NCBI RefSeq assembly: GCF_933775445.1
Contig: NC_065872.1
Location: 12,834,001-12,898,000, forward strand
Direction: 5' to 3'
Source of the DNA: Argentina anserina
Taxonomy: Eukaryota > Streptophyta > Magnoliopsida > Rosales > Rosaceae
Length of the DNA: 64,000 bases
Shown in pieces: positions 1 through 12,500 of this stretch; the first letter of the stretch is position 1, and every line of letters begins with the position of its first letter. The position numbers were made by a program, and so were the translations under genes. The notes beneath the pieces were generated by a model that was given only the letters and a program-made list of their open reading frames with translations, searched no databases and was not told where the DNA came from.

Positions 1-279
1 AAATAAGGGTGGAAAAGAAAGAGGTTTCAGTGGTCAATGGGGGAATAAGAGGGAATAGCAATCGTTCACAGGCATTTTAAACAGAAAGGAGGTACATTTT
101 CCCTCATTGCGGTAACATTATAAATATTTAACAAGATGATCTGTTTGCTTTGATGACACCTAAATCACTGTGCTATGTCAAAAAAAAAATTTAGTGTAAC
201 CCCTGATAAACTCAGATCATTACTCCCGATACATTGTGCAGACTCAGTATTCACTTGTACTAAAAAAAATGGGGGGACT

Positions 280-3200
280 TTATGTAACGCTAATGCATGT
301 GGCATATGATTCGAGAACTGATAGAGCTTGCTCGGTGATAGCCCTATTTCTAACGCGTTTCACCCAATCACCCACAATTTCTGCTGCTTGGGTGCCCTTG
401 ACACCTTCTTCTAGTGCCTCTGCTGCTTCGGCTAATTTTCCTCCAGCCAGGTAGCACTCCACTTTATTGATGACGGATTCAATCCCATCCCCAGATTGAT
501 CTACTTCCTTCACCTAAACAAAATCCAAAAGCAAGTATGGTGAACGCTCCAACAAGTAGAGTTCAAAGGTGATTTGGAAGGAAATGAGACCTCATATCTA
601 CATACCTTTAACCAGGATGCTATCCCTGCTAAAGAGTGAGCCAAAATGCCACCACCACCGGGAGGGAGTAGGCTGTAGTGTCGTACTGGCCCTTTTAAGG
701 CATCAAACTGCAAGACAATTAAAATGTATTTTAGCAAATACAGAAATGATATTAGACATACTAACTAGAGCTGCTGGTAACAGGACTTCAATCACACAGG
801 ACGACAATGATGAAGCAGATTTGAATTGAGAATATGTAAGTATACTAAAACTCATAAATGAAGCATATGGATGAAACTAGGATGAATAACTTAGGCACCA
901 AACAAAGTTGAAAATATTTTTGAATCAATAAATCTTGAAAAACTATTGAATATAAATTACAAAAAGATCCAAGTCGGCATAAGAGTTGATAATCAGCACA
1001 GTTATTAGATAAACAAAGAATTGAGCATACATCTAAATAAGACAAAGATAATCAGACATAGTACCATAAAAGTTTATGAATATCTAGCCTACTGCTTATA
1101 ACCTTATACAACTTAAGAGAACTATAAGGCTGCCGTTAACAACTATCAAACATCCATGAATTACTAATCACGTGTGCAATCAAAATCTGTAGGAAGTAAT
1201 TATACCTCCCATCAACTAGATAAAAGGGCTATCATCTATGTCTTAGCTAGTCAGCTTATAATGAGGCAAAGCTTAGTAATGCAAACAAAAGCTCACAGAC
1301 GGCTGGTAAACGTATATGGTTTATTATACAAGAAAATCGGCATATATGTAATAAAGAAATAAAATATACTAGCCTTCTGATTTAATTGCAATATGGTATC
1401 TGTGCCACTCTTTAGTGTTTCCTCAGGCAGTGATGAAAGGACCAAATCCACTATTGAATTTTTATCTATGACGTCAAGATAAGTGCTCAAAGCCTCTATT
1501 TCTGTCTGGATTGGTAACCCTTTGGAAAGTGCATCTTCCAATGCAAGTGCACCCTGCAAGATACATAAAACATAAAGATTACTTGGATGTAACTTGCCAG
1601 TTTGGAAATATAATTGAGAAGGTTTTTTTTTTTTTTTGGAACTGAATTGAGAAGGTTAAAAGTGAATAGATGTAAGCATAACAATACTAAGAAACCACCC
1701 ACCAATGCTAGCTTGTGAGCAGAGTGAGTCTGACGAGCTTCTTCAGATCTTGCATAGAATGCAACACATAAGGCATTTATCTACACAAGGAGAAACCAAA
1801 TACCATCAGCTTTCATAACACATAACAGACAAATATATGTATACACCACACAAATAGATTCTATCAAGCAATCCTATTAGATAATAATTTCCGGAGTCCA
1901 AATTATATAAAATTAGAGCCTATAATCCTAAATCTTCCTAATGGATCAGATACAGGCCAAGTTGCAAGTCTTCATCATTATCTAATTTCTGCTCTTTCAG
2001 CACAAATGAAGTTCGTTTCAAGCTGTTTATGCAGTTCAGCTTTAAAAGCATATTAAAAAAAAAAGTTTTCCACTGAGCTTTAAAATCATACCTTAGTATG
2101 GAGTAAATTCAATATACTGAGCTATATTTTGTGAATTCAAGCTGTTTCTAATAAACGTTTTATTTAAAACCACAAAAGAGATCACAATATTTCAGATAAG
2201 AGAAACAGAAACCAGGACCAAGTGGTATGTTCAATCATAAGTACTGTTAATCTTTTCTTAGGTAACTCACATGAAGATTTGCTTCTGTCATTTTCTCAAT
2301 CTGGGATGCCTTCTCACTTGCAATTTTGGCAGCCAGTTCAGCTTTGGCCAAGTCCTCAACAATTTTCACCTTCAGTTCTGCTTCATTTTCCTAAAAATTA
2401 ATTAAAATAAACAACTGTAATTCATCCAGTCACCATGTGATGTAGAGAGATAAATAAATGGGAAAAACAATGTGATAGAATCAAGCATCAAATTGTGCAC
2501 CTTCTGCTCAAGTTCCGTCTTATATTTCTCTTCAAGTTTTTCCTGAAGTGACTTGAGTGCAGCAACAGCTTTTGCTCTTTCTCGCTTTAATTCCTGTAAA
2601 AACAACAAAATACAAACAAAAATCTTTCCTCTGAGAAGCAAAGTTACAAATAATACCTACTCATTTGAATAAAAAGAGATAATATATGTGTAGGATAGAA
2701 AGGAATCAGCTAAATCTAGGAGGAGGGAAGTTATGAGATATTCAATAGTTAGATATCTGAACAAGTTCAAACACAGATCAACTGATCAACTATTTCTACT
2801 TCTTCTCCTATTTAACATTACTAGTCTTCAAAATCAATTCTTTAGAATGTTCGGAAGACATTATTCAAAGAACTGAAAACATTTAAAAAAGAATTAGGTT
2901 AGTTTTTAATTTTTTTCATATGCAATATGAGAATGGAAAGATGAAGATATGGGACTCTAGCCTGATTGTGAGTAGCAAAGATTCCCTTGTGCTATGAAGT
3001 CCTATTATTCTCTAAACATCTTTGATTCCTAAGTAATGTATTACAATCATAATAATTAACCTCGTCCTTGATAAAAACTAGAGACTTATTGAGAAGGACT
3101 TCAAAAACCACTCCTGCTCTCACTCTCTCTCTCTCTCTCTCACTCTCATGTATGTAATGTAATGCAATAACTAATAACTGTGTTTAGGAACAACTGTCAA

Positions 3201-5035
3201 TAACAAGTGCGTACATGATTTATACTAATTTTCTACCCACTCAAAATCCCTATTCGTAATAAACTAGCCACATGAAAAAAACACCATTGAAAATATAATA
3301 GAGAAAACTATCGAGATTGGGAGAGCTCATTTAACCTTTTCCAGCATTGCTGCCTCTTCTGCAAGCATCATTTCCCTAATGCCAGCATCCTTCAGTTTTC
3401 TTTCATACTTCTCCTTCAGGGAGCAATAAAATGATATTTATGAATAGTACAGAGCTCTAAAAAAAATTATCAATAAAATCGGTATGAAGCATCTTGTAAA
3501 GATGTACTATTTGAAACCTACAATGCTCAATACGATAATTGAAGTAGATGCATAATTCTTGTAAAGACATATCAAACCTTTAGTGCTCTCTTTTCTTCAG
3601 AATAAACACGATTATCTAACTCAGCTTGCCTTTTCTCAGCAGCATGAATTGCTTCCAAGAAGTCAAGAACTATCTTTCCATCTTTGGATATGTTTGCATC
3701 ATCCAACCCTTCAATAGCATTAACAAAAGCCTGAAATAGAGTAAATAAAATTTCAGTAAGTACCAGTGGTCATCCTTATTCAGCATTGTAAAAGTTAGAG
3801 AGAACCAACGAAATGCTCATAATTACCTCTTTTTCTTTAGAAAGCGTGTTGTACTCATTAATTCCCTGTGTACTAGTATTAGTCTCACTGTCTCCATCAG
3901 CGTCGTCCTTCAGATTATATGCACTGAGTAAAGAACTTGGTGGTTCTTCAACATTAGCTATTGGATCCTGTAACAAATTTCGCCAATAGCAACTTTAAAA
4001 AACCTCCATTCAAAAGCTTCATTTGATTTTTAAGTACAGCAAGCTTGCCACAATAACTTTACCATGCATTGATCCAACAAGTTGTATAAAACGATAAACT
4101 ACAAGTAATATCTAATTGGAGCCAAGGTGAGCACTACCTGTGCCTTGTCGTCCGGCTGAGATGCCAACGCTTCAACCAAATCATCTTGCTTATCAGTCAC
4201 GGAAACCACCGACACAGTTTCCACCTCCTCTTTCTTCACCTCAACGCGGTCTTCCTCACCACTTTTATCACCTACATTGTCTTCCGACGACATTCCAACA
4301 CTCACATTTCCCAAAACGTCCCCCAAATCCTTCTCTTCAGCACCACCACTGACCACACCTTGATCTTCCACCTTCGCCTCGCCCTCGCCCTCGCCCTCAC
4401 CTCCACTCCCACCCAAACCTTCTAATTTTACAACATCCTCCTCCAAATGCACCTCACTCTTCTCCTCAGTAACCTCAGCAGAACCAAACCTCACTTTGCT
4501 ACTCTCCTCCTCCACACGCGGCACGGTCTCCTCCGCCTGAACATCCTCCTTCACACTCACCACAACTTCCGGCTCCGGAGCCACCTTCCTATTCCGGTCA
4601 GGATCGAAATAGTAAGCTAATCCCGCCCCTCCGCAAATAGCAAGACCTAACACAACAGCCTTCGACCCGCCGGACTTCTTCGGACCGCCTCCCGGAGCCG
4701 CCGGCGGATTATTCTGAGCCGCGATGGAGAAATCCTTCTTCAAATACCTAGGAATGTGCTGCCAATTTCGCACCACCAAAAATCAAAAATCGCTGCGAAA
4801 TTCGAATGTGGAAACATCATCCACGAATTCATAGACGAATATGAAGAAGAGAGATTCACATACCGGAGTTTGGATCCTCCGAACGGTGCGACGCGACGAA
4901 ATTTGGAGAAGCGACCTGAGAAGATAGAAGAAGAAGGAGAAGAAAGAAAGAAGCGTCGGTGAGAGTGATCGGAGATTTTGCGACGGAATTTGAGGAAGAG
5001 TGAAGAGTAACGAGCTTGATTTACCTTCGCAGCAT
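280..5035 (-). CDS. MIC60: MICOS complex subunit MIC60 (mitofilin), 12 exons, about 620 aa
   Basis: Inner-membrane core subunit of MICOS, which shapes cristae junctions. Exons, read on the minus strand: 5035-5025, 4915-4864, 4758-4138, 3967-3827, 3730-3578, 3413-3336, 2593-2501, 2390-2271, 1780-1703, 1553-1374, 707-606 and 513-280; the total is 1863 nt, exactly 621 codons. The tiny first exon encodes MLRR and the second continues an Arg-rich, acid-free presequence. Exon 3 has a Gly/Ala-rich membrane segment (AVVLGLAICGGAGLAYYF) followed by a long acidic, low-complexity region. Exons 5-9 are charged, Ala/Glu/Lys-rich coiled coil. The last exons form the conserved mitofilin C-terminus (RHYSLLPPGGGGILAHSL, then EGVKGTQAAEIVGDWV). 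The start is the ATG at 5035; the frame opening at 4779 lies in intron sequence. The intron after exon 10 begins with GC rather than GT. The length is close to the plant homologue (about 650 aa). Confidence 0.93.
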
Positions 5036-5230
5036 GGCTTCGCCGGAGAAAGAGAGAGAGAGAGCTGGAAATCAGTGACGAAAAGACGGTGAGGTTTTAA
5101 GTCGGGAGTTGAAGACGAAGCAAAGTGATAAAAGGGTTCTCACTGGCTCCTAAACGCACCGTTTTAGATAAACAAAAAGCTGTTGTTCCAAAACGCAGCG
5201 TTTTAACTTCTGAAGAAAGAGAAAAAAAAA

Positions 5231-6558
5231 AAGTAAATTCCTCATATGGTACCTGATGATGTTTGGTTACTTGGACAATTTGGTACTTGATATATGAAAA
5301 CAGACAATTTGGTAACTAAAGTTCTCAAATGTAAGTTATTTTGGTACTTGTGTCAATTTTAACCATATTTTCAGGGTTATTTCCGTCATCATATCTCTAT
5401 TTTACTTCATTTTTTCATAATACCTCCAAATTGCCTCTAAATTATCACTAAAAATTTGATAACTCATCCACTTAGTATCTGTGATGATTTACGCAAGGTT
5501 CAAAATATCGGTATCAGGGGATATATCGTTTATTAATTTTATCTAGTACCCAAAAGAGACTCTAGGTAGTCGTTTTCATTGATCACATTATCATTTGCTC
5601 GTTTATCATGTAGTCGTAACTTCATATTGTAGTAGCAGTATACGAGTTTTTCAAACTTCATGAGACTACGTTATGATCCTTTATTTTGGATTCTCTCAAG
5701 ATCAAGGAGAGCACTGGTCACTAATATGGCTTGACTTTTAAGAGTTCAGACTTGAACTTTCACTCCTCATCTCGATATCTTTTACGAAAAATTAAAAATT
5801 AGCCGATTGAAGGACTACTCTTCTAGTCTTATTTTTTATATCCTTCGAGGTGATTAATTAATCAAAAATTATAAGTCAAGAAGAGTTCGAGACATCCTAA
5901 AGTTGAGTAAACTTTTTAAGTGAATTTTTTCGATATTTCTCTAAAATATCAAAGATATATTGGATATATCGTAAATATCGGAGATATTTTATGTTATATG
6001 AGAAATATCGCAGATACGAGAAAAAATAAGATATTTACCAATAAAATATATAGTTTTTTTAAATGGAAATATCGGAAGATATATCGAAAATATTGGAGAA
6101 ATTTTGTATCTTGGATTTACGTATATAAGTTTTTATAATGTAATTATCAATCTAAATTAATTTTAATTATAAGTAATTAAAAAATATATTTTAATAAAAA
6201 ATTACAATTACATAAAGACAATTTATTTCTTTTGCAGAAAAAAAAATTAGGATATAATAAGTATATTAAGAAAAAAAGGTATTTTCGATATATGTTAAGT
6301 AGATGCTAAGTGGAGTAGATATATCAATTTAATTATCTCCAAAGATAGACAATTATATGAAGAAATGAAGAAAAATGTGAATTTAATGAGTTTAGGGCTA
6401 TAATGACGAAAATAACCCTAAAAATATGATTAAAATTAATAGGGGTACCCAAATGACTTACAAATGTGAACTTCAGTTACCAAATTGTCAATTTTCATAC
6501 CTGAGCTACCAAATTGTCCAAATAGCCTTACTTGTATTATAATAAGAGGAATTAACCC
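5231..6558. mobile_element. Mutator-type MITE, copy 1, carrying a nested element
   Basis: Non-coding element with terminal inverted repeats of roughly 150-200 bp. The left end (taaattcctcatatggtacc) recurs inverted at the right end (agaggaattaaccc), and the motif caatttggta is repeated inside both arms. The same element, without the inner insertion, lies at 44917-45609. Flanks gaaaaaaaa and gaaaaaata resemble a 9-bp target duplication, but the left flank is an A-run, so this boundary is soft. The central 620 bp (5494-6113) is a separate insertion. It sits between the MIC60 and RPB8 genes. Confidence 0.75.
5494..6113. mobile_element. hAT-type MITE nested inside the Mutator-type MITE
   Basis: The ends caaggttcaaaatatc and gaaattttgtatcttg are imperfect inverted repeats. 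The insert is flanked by an exact 8-bp duplication gatttacg (5486-5493 and 6114-6121), the size made by hAT transposases. The related element at 44917-45609 has a single gatttacg at the matching place, so it preserves the empty site. The interior is AT-rich with many atatcg motifs and no coding capacity. Confidence 0.85.
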
Positions 6559-6799
6559 GAAAAAATATAGCGAAACGGTGCGTTTGGGCTGGGCTGAGCT
6601 GAGCTGCTTTATAAACCCCTAGGTCAATTTCAAACAGACGCTGCCGCCTCCGAGATAGTAAAACCCGGTAAGCTCCTCTCTCTCTCTCTCACTCTCAATA
6701 TTGAGGTTTTAAGTAGGGTTTTGGGTTTGCGCTATTGGGCTGTGTTTGGATGAATTAAATGTGATTCTGTGCGTTTATTTTGGCGTAGGTGTAGTAAAA

Positions 6800-8504
6800 A
6801 TGCTGACATTCTACTTTGATGATACTTTTGTGATCGAGAAGCTGGACCCGGATGGTAAAAAGTTTGACAAAGGTTGGTTTGTACTCGAAATTCATACACC
6901 ATTGTCTATCTCGATGTTCCAGGCTGTTTGCTTTAATCTTGATTTATGATAGAAGGGCTTAGGATTCGTAGGTTTATGGGTTCTTTGTGGCTGGTTTGTT
7001 TACATGTTGGGTTATGTGGATTATGTAGTTTCTAGGATTGTGGCGCGGAGTGAGAAGCGTGGCGCTTTGCTGCACCTGGATGTGAATACGGAGATATACC
7101 CTATGCACGAGAAGGATAAGTTCTTGATGGTGCTGTCTCCTACGCTTAACTACGATGGAGCACCTGTTACGAAAGAGTCGGAGGTAAATTGACTGATTGT
7201 TGATGCTTATAATTTTATTGTAGTATGATCCTAAGTGAGAATGTGATGTTATTTTGTTGGATTCTCATGGGGAGTGTTGGTTCGAGATTTAGGTAGGTGA
7301 AAGAGCTTAAGAGTAAATATTTACAGTGCATGATTAGGTGTTAGCTTCACTAATTGATGATTAGTAAAAACAGTAGTGCACTTTATTGATGGAATCAGAA
7401 TCGAATGTATAGAGATACCACCCGAATTCCTTTAATTGGTTACCTGTTACAGAAATGCTAAGCGGATGGATCTTTGACTAGTCAGTGCTTAGAGTTTTCA
7501 TATGCTTCGCTGCTGTCATATTTTATATGCGCATGTATTGAATAGTTGGTTGTTCAAGGTAAGAGAAAAATAAGTGCCAGGTTAATTTAAGATGGGCTGC
7601 TGCAAAGCTCATGGTCCATGGATATTGATCGGCATTTCACTGCATAGACTATCTGTTAAATTGCAACACTACTACAACAATGAGAAATCTACCTGCTGTA
7701 CTAAAGAGGGGAAAACATTGCAGGCACATTCATGTTCTGATTAGCGCTCTTCCTTGAATGACTAGTAGTAATATCCCATTTGTATATTGATGAGAATTAA
7801 GACCAAGGCTATGCTGAATCATCTTCTGTTGCCTGATTTTGTGTTTCTGTTTACCTTAAATTACTGGAACTTGTTTACCAATTGAATGAATATTTAATGT
7901 TTTGGCAGGTTAAACAAAAGTCTCTTGTGGACAAGTTTGAATATATTATGCATGGATTGCTGTATAAGATGGATCACATGGGATTAGAATCTTCGGATGG
8001 GGGCTCAAAGTCACCACCATTAGTGTATGTTTCAAATGCTCAAATCATATTTTCCTGCAACTTTCCACTTCTGAGTTGAATTTGTCACACTCATAATGAA
8101 CTTGCACTCATACCCTGGTTATTACTATCATGTCTGTTTAGTTCATTTAAGTATACATGTGTCTTGTTACCAATTTATTCTGCTCACACATAATTAGGGA
8201 CTTCTTGTTAGCCAATTCTATATGCAAGTGTTACTACTGTTCCGAGATATTGTACATATCACCCAGACCAGAATCCATATACATTTATTTCTGATGTATT
8301 CCTTTTGCGTGTAAAAATTGTTCCCTCGAAAAATATACAGTAATGGCTTTGTGCTTATGTAATTAACATTCCTTTCTTCTGGGTTTCAGGGAAGTATATG
8401 TTTCTTTTGGTGGGCTACAAATGAGGTTGAGAGCTGATCCCACCAGCTGTGAGAAGTTTAAGGTTGACCAGAACATGTTTTTGCTTATTAGGAAGCTGAT
8501 GTAG
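6800..8504 (+). CDS. NRPB8: DNA-directed RNA polymerases I, II and III subunit RPABC3 (RPB8), 152 aa
   Basis: Small OB-fold subunit shared by the nuclear RNA polymerases. Exons 6800-6872, 7029-7183, 7909-8024 and 8390-8504 total 459 nt. Diagnostic stretches are EKLDPDGKKFDK, LHLDVNTEIYPMHEKDKF, KFEYIMHGLLYK and EVYVSFGGLQMRLRADP, ending in MFLLIRKLM. The length fits the family (about 146 aa). The third donor is taken at 8025 (gtatgt), because only this site restores frame into the EVYVSFGG segment. The extreme N-terminus (MLTFYFDD) and the region before EVYV (a Ser/Gly-rich loop) differ from the Arabidopsis proteins I remember. A 5'-UTR intron is likely, with donor near 6668 followed by a CT microsatellite and acceptor near 6788. 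Confidence 0.92.
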
Positions 8505-9221
8505 AACTTTATCAGAGAATTAAATCCATAGCTAGTTAAACCTTCTACATGCTTGAAATGAATCAGAGATGCTAGCCTTGTATAAAAGCCGATGCTGTTG
8601 CACTTGTACGAGATAAACAAAAGTATTCAATGATAGACTTCCAAGGTTATAAATTTTCTGCTCAATTGTCTATTTCCAGACTTCAGAGGCCAACATATTT
8701 TGTTATAGTAAAAGGCTAAAAGGGAAAGCACCAACCTGCAAATATTCAGTAACTCCATGTTGCAATTAACTGGTCTTAGTTTTTGCTTCAAAAGATTATC
8801 GCAAAATTTGTATTGTGAAGAATGTTCTACTCTACTCGTAGTGGCAGAGAACTATTACCCCAAGAGGCCAAGACCTAAGATGCATGGTTTTATTCAGAGC
8901 CTCCCAATTTATATTTACATACATCACCATCAAATCATGCAACTCTCACGAGTCCAAGAAGCCTCCGAGGTGACAATTGCTCATCTCCGGTGACCGGCTC
9001 TGCCGATATGTTTTTCCGACAATAAGTCATCGAGATCTTTCCGTTGGCTCTCATCAAAATGCACCACTATCTAGATTGAAAACTAAACATGCTCAACGGC
9101 CCCAACCTTTTCTTTTTCTCTCTTTTCGAAATGAGGGCGGTGAGGGCAACCTCTTAATCAATGAAATTACATAAAATATCGACGTCTTCTTTCTCATTAT
9201 AACAGAACCTGTTTCTTCTGC
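8505..9221. other. Spacer between RPB8 and TSR3; nothing recognised
   Basis: Contains the RPB8 3' UTR and the presumed TSR3 promoter. Short frames here lack any recognisable protein feature. Confidence 0.5.
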
Positions 9222-9402
9222 ATAAAGAACCACAAGCCCCATCATAATCACCGCGGCAAATCTAGTCGAACTCGTAACCAAATTCCACAGTGAGCACTTT
9301 CTCAATTTACTCATTCCCCGTAATCTTTGTTTTAATCTCACTTCCACTCACTCCTGGGTTGTTTCCACAGCGAGGAAGAGTCCCTACCGTCTGATCAACA
9401 AG
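9222..9402 (+). pseudogene. Probable remains of the TSR3 N-terminal exons, start codon lost
   Basis: Two blocks upstream of the conserved TSR3 body look like its basic and acidic leader. Positions 9222-9289 read as a His/Lys/Arg-rich peptide (KNHKPHHNHRGKSSRTRNQ) beginning at ATA where family members have ATG; the frame has no ATG back to a stop. Positions 9371-9402 read EEESLPSDQQ and continue at 9501 as ANEDDPI. With the strong donor at 9290 (gtgagc) this frame is out of step with the conserved body. A weaker donor at 9274 would bring the segment into frame, but still without an ATG. The exon assignment is inference. Confidence 0.45.
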
Positions 9403-9503
9403 GTGCCCAAGTCCATCACCCTTTATTCATATTTTGTGAATTGGGTTTCGAGTTGTGTTGGTGGAATGACCACGAGTTTGTTCACTTGTTGTTTTTGCAG
9501 CTA

Positions 9504-12500
9504 ATGAAGATGATCCAATACGTCCAGCTGGCCATGTGGGTATGCACTTCTCATAATGTTTCTGTTTTTCCCCTGAAGTTCGGAGTTTGTGTTGTTATAA
9601 TCTATAAATCAGTTGATAGGGAGGTGTTTGTATTGATATGTTGAACAAGTTGTTGATTTTCGGTTATGTTGGTAACATTGTTGCTCTAACTGACTGTGAG
9701 CCTGACTTGGAATTTGGTTGGTTCAGGATTTCGGCCAATGCGATGCGAAAAGGTGCACCGGGCGCAAGCTCTCAAGATTCGGATTTTTGAAAGCAAGTAT
9801 CTGGTTTCGTTTCTTTTTTGTTTCACACTTAAATCTGTAGTTGAATTTTAGATTACAACTGTCGTGTTCCATCTCTGTAAAACCAACTAGGATCGTGTAC
9901 TGTATGGAAATGTCACTGCTCGTATGAAATCTTCTTAGTCTTTGATGGATAGAAGAATTACTACCTAGTGTCAAGGGGAAGTACTCAAAAAGGGTTGCAA
10001 GTTCGTGAAAGTAAAATGCAAACATAAAAAGAAGCAAAGCGGAACCATGCATGATAGTAGGGTCTCTAGGAGCTTTAAAGACTTTGGCCTGCTTCCAACT
10101 CATGCAACCTATTTGATGACCTCAGGAAATATTCCCAGTAATGCATGTCATATATCATTTATCTAATGGTAGCAACTTGAGCATATCAGTAACCAAAATT
10201 TTCTATTGCTCTATGAAACAAGTACCGTAATTGAGGGATGTCTTTAGTTTTATCTGAGACACAAGCTTTTACATATCATTATGTTGGGTTGTGAGATATT
10301 AGAATTGAGTAGTGGTACTAATGCCTTGCTTGGAGTATAAACTAGACAGATTGGATAATACAACTTCTGTTGTCTTGACATTTTTAAAACTTAATGCAGG
10401 AATTGCGTGTGAACCATGGTTTTGGAGGCATTGTTTTGAGGTACTTGAATCAAATACTGTAATCACGTGCGGTTAACCCCTATAAATATTCATGTAAAAG
10501 GAGGGATTGTTAATATATAAAGGATAGTACAGTTTGGATTGAGTCAAGAGAGGCTGCTATTATCTCTCGTATGAAAATTTTCAGACCAATCAATTCATTT
10601 CCGTAAATAGCATATATGTTTAGATTTATTGCTTCATGGTTCATCTATTCCTGTCACATATTGAATATTGTTCTAGTTATTTCTGACTGGTTGTATATCT
10701 ATATTTCAGTCCAGTGGGGACGGCCTGTGTCTCAAGAGAAGATTATAGCTTAATACAGCAAAAAGGTTTAGCTGTTGTGGATTGCTCTTGGGCACGGTTG
10801 GGTGATGTACCCTTTGTAAAGCTGCGTTGCATTGCTCCTCGCCTCCGTAAGAGCTTTAATTTTTCACTTTTGGGGATAGCTTTCTGAATTTGTGTGTTGA
10901 CAATTCACAAACTACAAAAAAAAAAATTCAATTGAAATTTTCTGAGGGTATGATAGTTATAGATACAATATATATATATATAGGCCGCTTCCGGTGCAGA
11001 CGCCACACCGTGCGGATTCGGCATTTCCGGCGACGGCATGCCACAACAGCGGGGCGGACCACGACAGCCACACTCCCCACCTCCCGGCGGTCCGGTTTGT
11101 GCCGGCATGAGCTCCATTAGCAAACCCACAGTGGCCGGAATCTACAAAATTCAAGTTTCTGGGCAGATTCCGGCCGCCGTGGGTCGCCGATGGAGCTCCG
11201 GCCGGCACAGACGGGACTGCCGAGAGGTGGGGAGTGTGGCTGTCATGGTCCGCGCTGTCGTTGCGGCCTGCTGTTGCCAGAATCAGGACATCCGCACCTG
11301 AAAATCCTTTTATATATATATGAGTTTAGGACTTTTTATTGATTGTAAACTTCCTTAGGTATGAGAGATATGGAGAACATTCCTACTAGTTGAATATGGA
11401 CACAACCTTGTTGTATACTGTATGCACATGCTATTTGTTGTTTATTTTTTTATTTAGTTCTGTTAATGGATTGGTGAATTAAAGCTGTGTTCTGGTACTT
11501 CAATTTGTACGGACATACAGTGTATGTTGCCATGTTCAATTGATTCTCCTAGCCAGCTGAACTTACAAATTACTTAATATTGCAGTGCCTTGGCTCGTAG
11601 CAGCAAATCCAGTAAATTATGGTCGACCATGTGAACTATCCTGTGTGGAGGCCTTATCTGCAGCTTTATTCATATGGTACTGAAACTTTTTTGCATTACA
11701 AACGTATACATTCAGCTTACTGCTAGTTTCATAAATCTTACAATTTGTTGCTATTACATGTTAGTGTAGTAAGACAGCATTTGTTTCTATTACAGTGTAC
11801 AGAGTGGATCTTACTCTTGAGAAATGAGAGTTTTGGGACAGATTAATTTGAAAATTGTCAGATAATACCGTTTTAGGTGTAAAGTATAGGGGAGTAACTA
11901 TGTTATTTAGTCCATAATAATGTATTCAAATTTTTTCAGTGTTGTTGTGGAATTATATGGGCCAATGTCCTAACTATCCGTTTCTTAATCATATGCCACT
12001 TTGATTCAACTTTACAGTGGGGAAGAGGAAACTGCAAACTTATTGCTTGGAAAGTTCAAATGGGGTCATGCTTTCCTATCCCTCAACAGGTATGCTTTTC
12101 TTCATTCGTTAAATTGTTTTTTTTATTTTTTTATTTTGAAAAGAGACATTGGCCAAGAAGCTCACAAATCGACATAACAGCACATAGCAGTAGTAAGTTC
12201 AACAGTAAGCGTAATTGCAATCTAAAAGACACCAAAGAAAGGTTAGCCATAAGCTCAATTAATAAGAATCCGTAAGGATACCTAAAACTTAACTCCCACA
12301 GTTTCCCCTATCAGCATTCATCTGAATCTTCACTGTTTCAACCAATGCAGGGAACTTCTAAAGGCATACTCTAATTGTGAAAACAGTGCTGAAATTATAT
12401 CATTCCAAAATGCCTGGCTTGCACAGGAAAGACAAGTTCCTAAGGTCCCTGCAGAAGTAGAAGGTATCAGTCTCTCTTTATCTAGGGAAAAAAATAAAAT

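Noticed and set aside
4140..4425. Plus-strand frames within the acidic part of MIC60
   Set aside because: Antisense shadows of exon 3, created by biased Glu/Val codon use.
9723..10103. 126-aa minus-strand frame
   Set aside because: Overlaps the TSR3 DFGQCD exon and its intron on the opposite strand; no protein features.
10905..11301. Four overlapping GC-rich frames on both strands
   Set aside because: They lie in the foldback element. GC-richness removes stops, and the palindrome makes both strands look similar.
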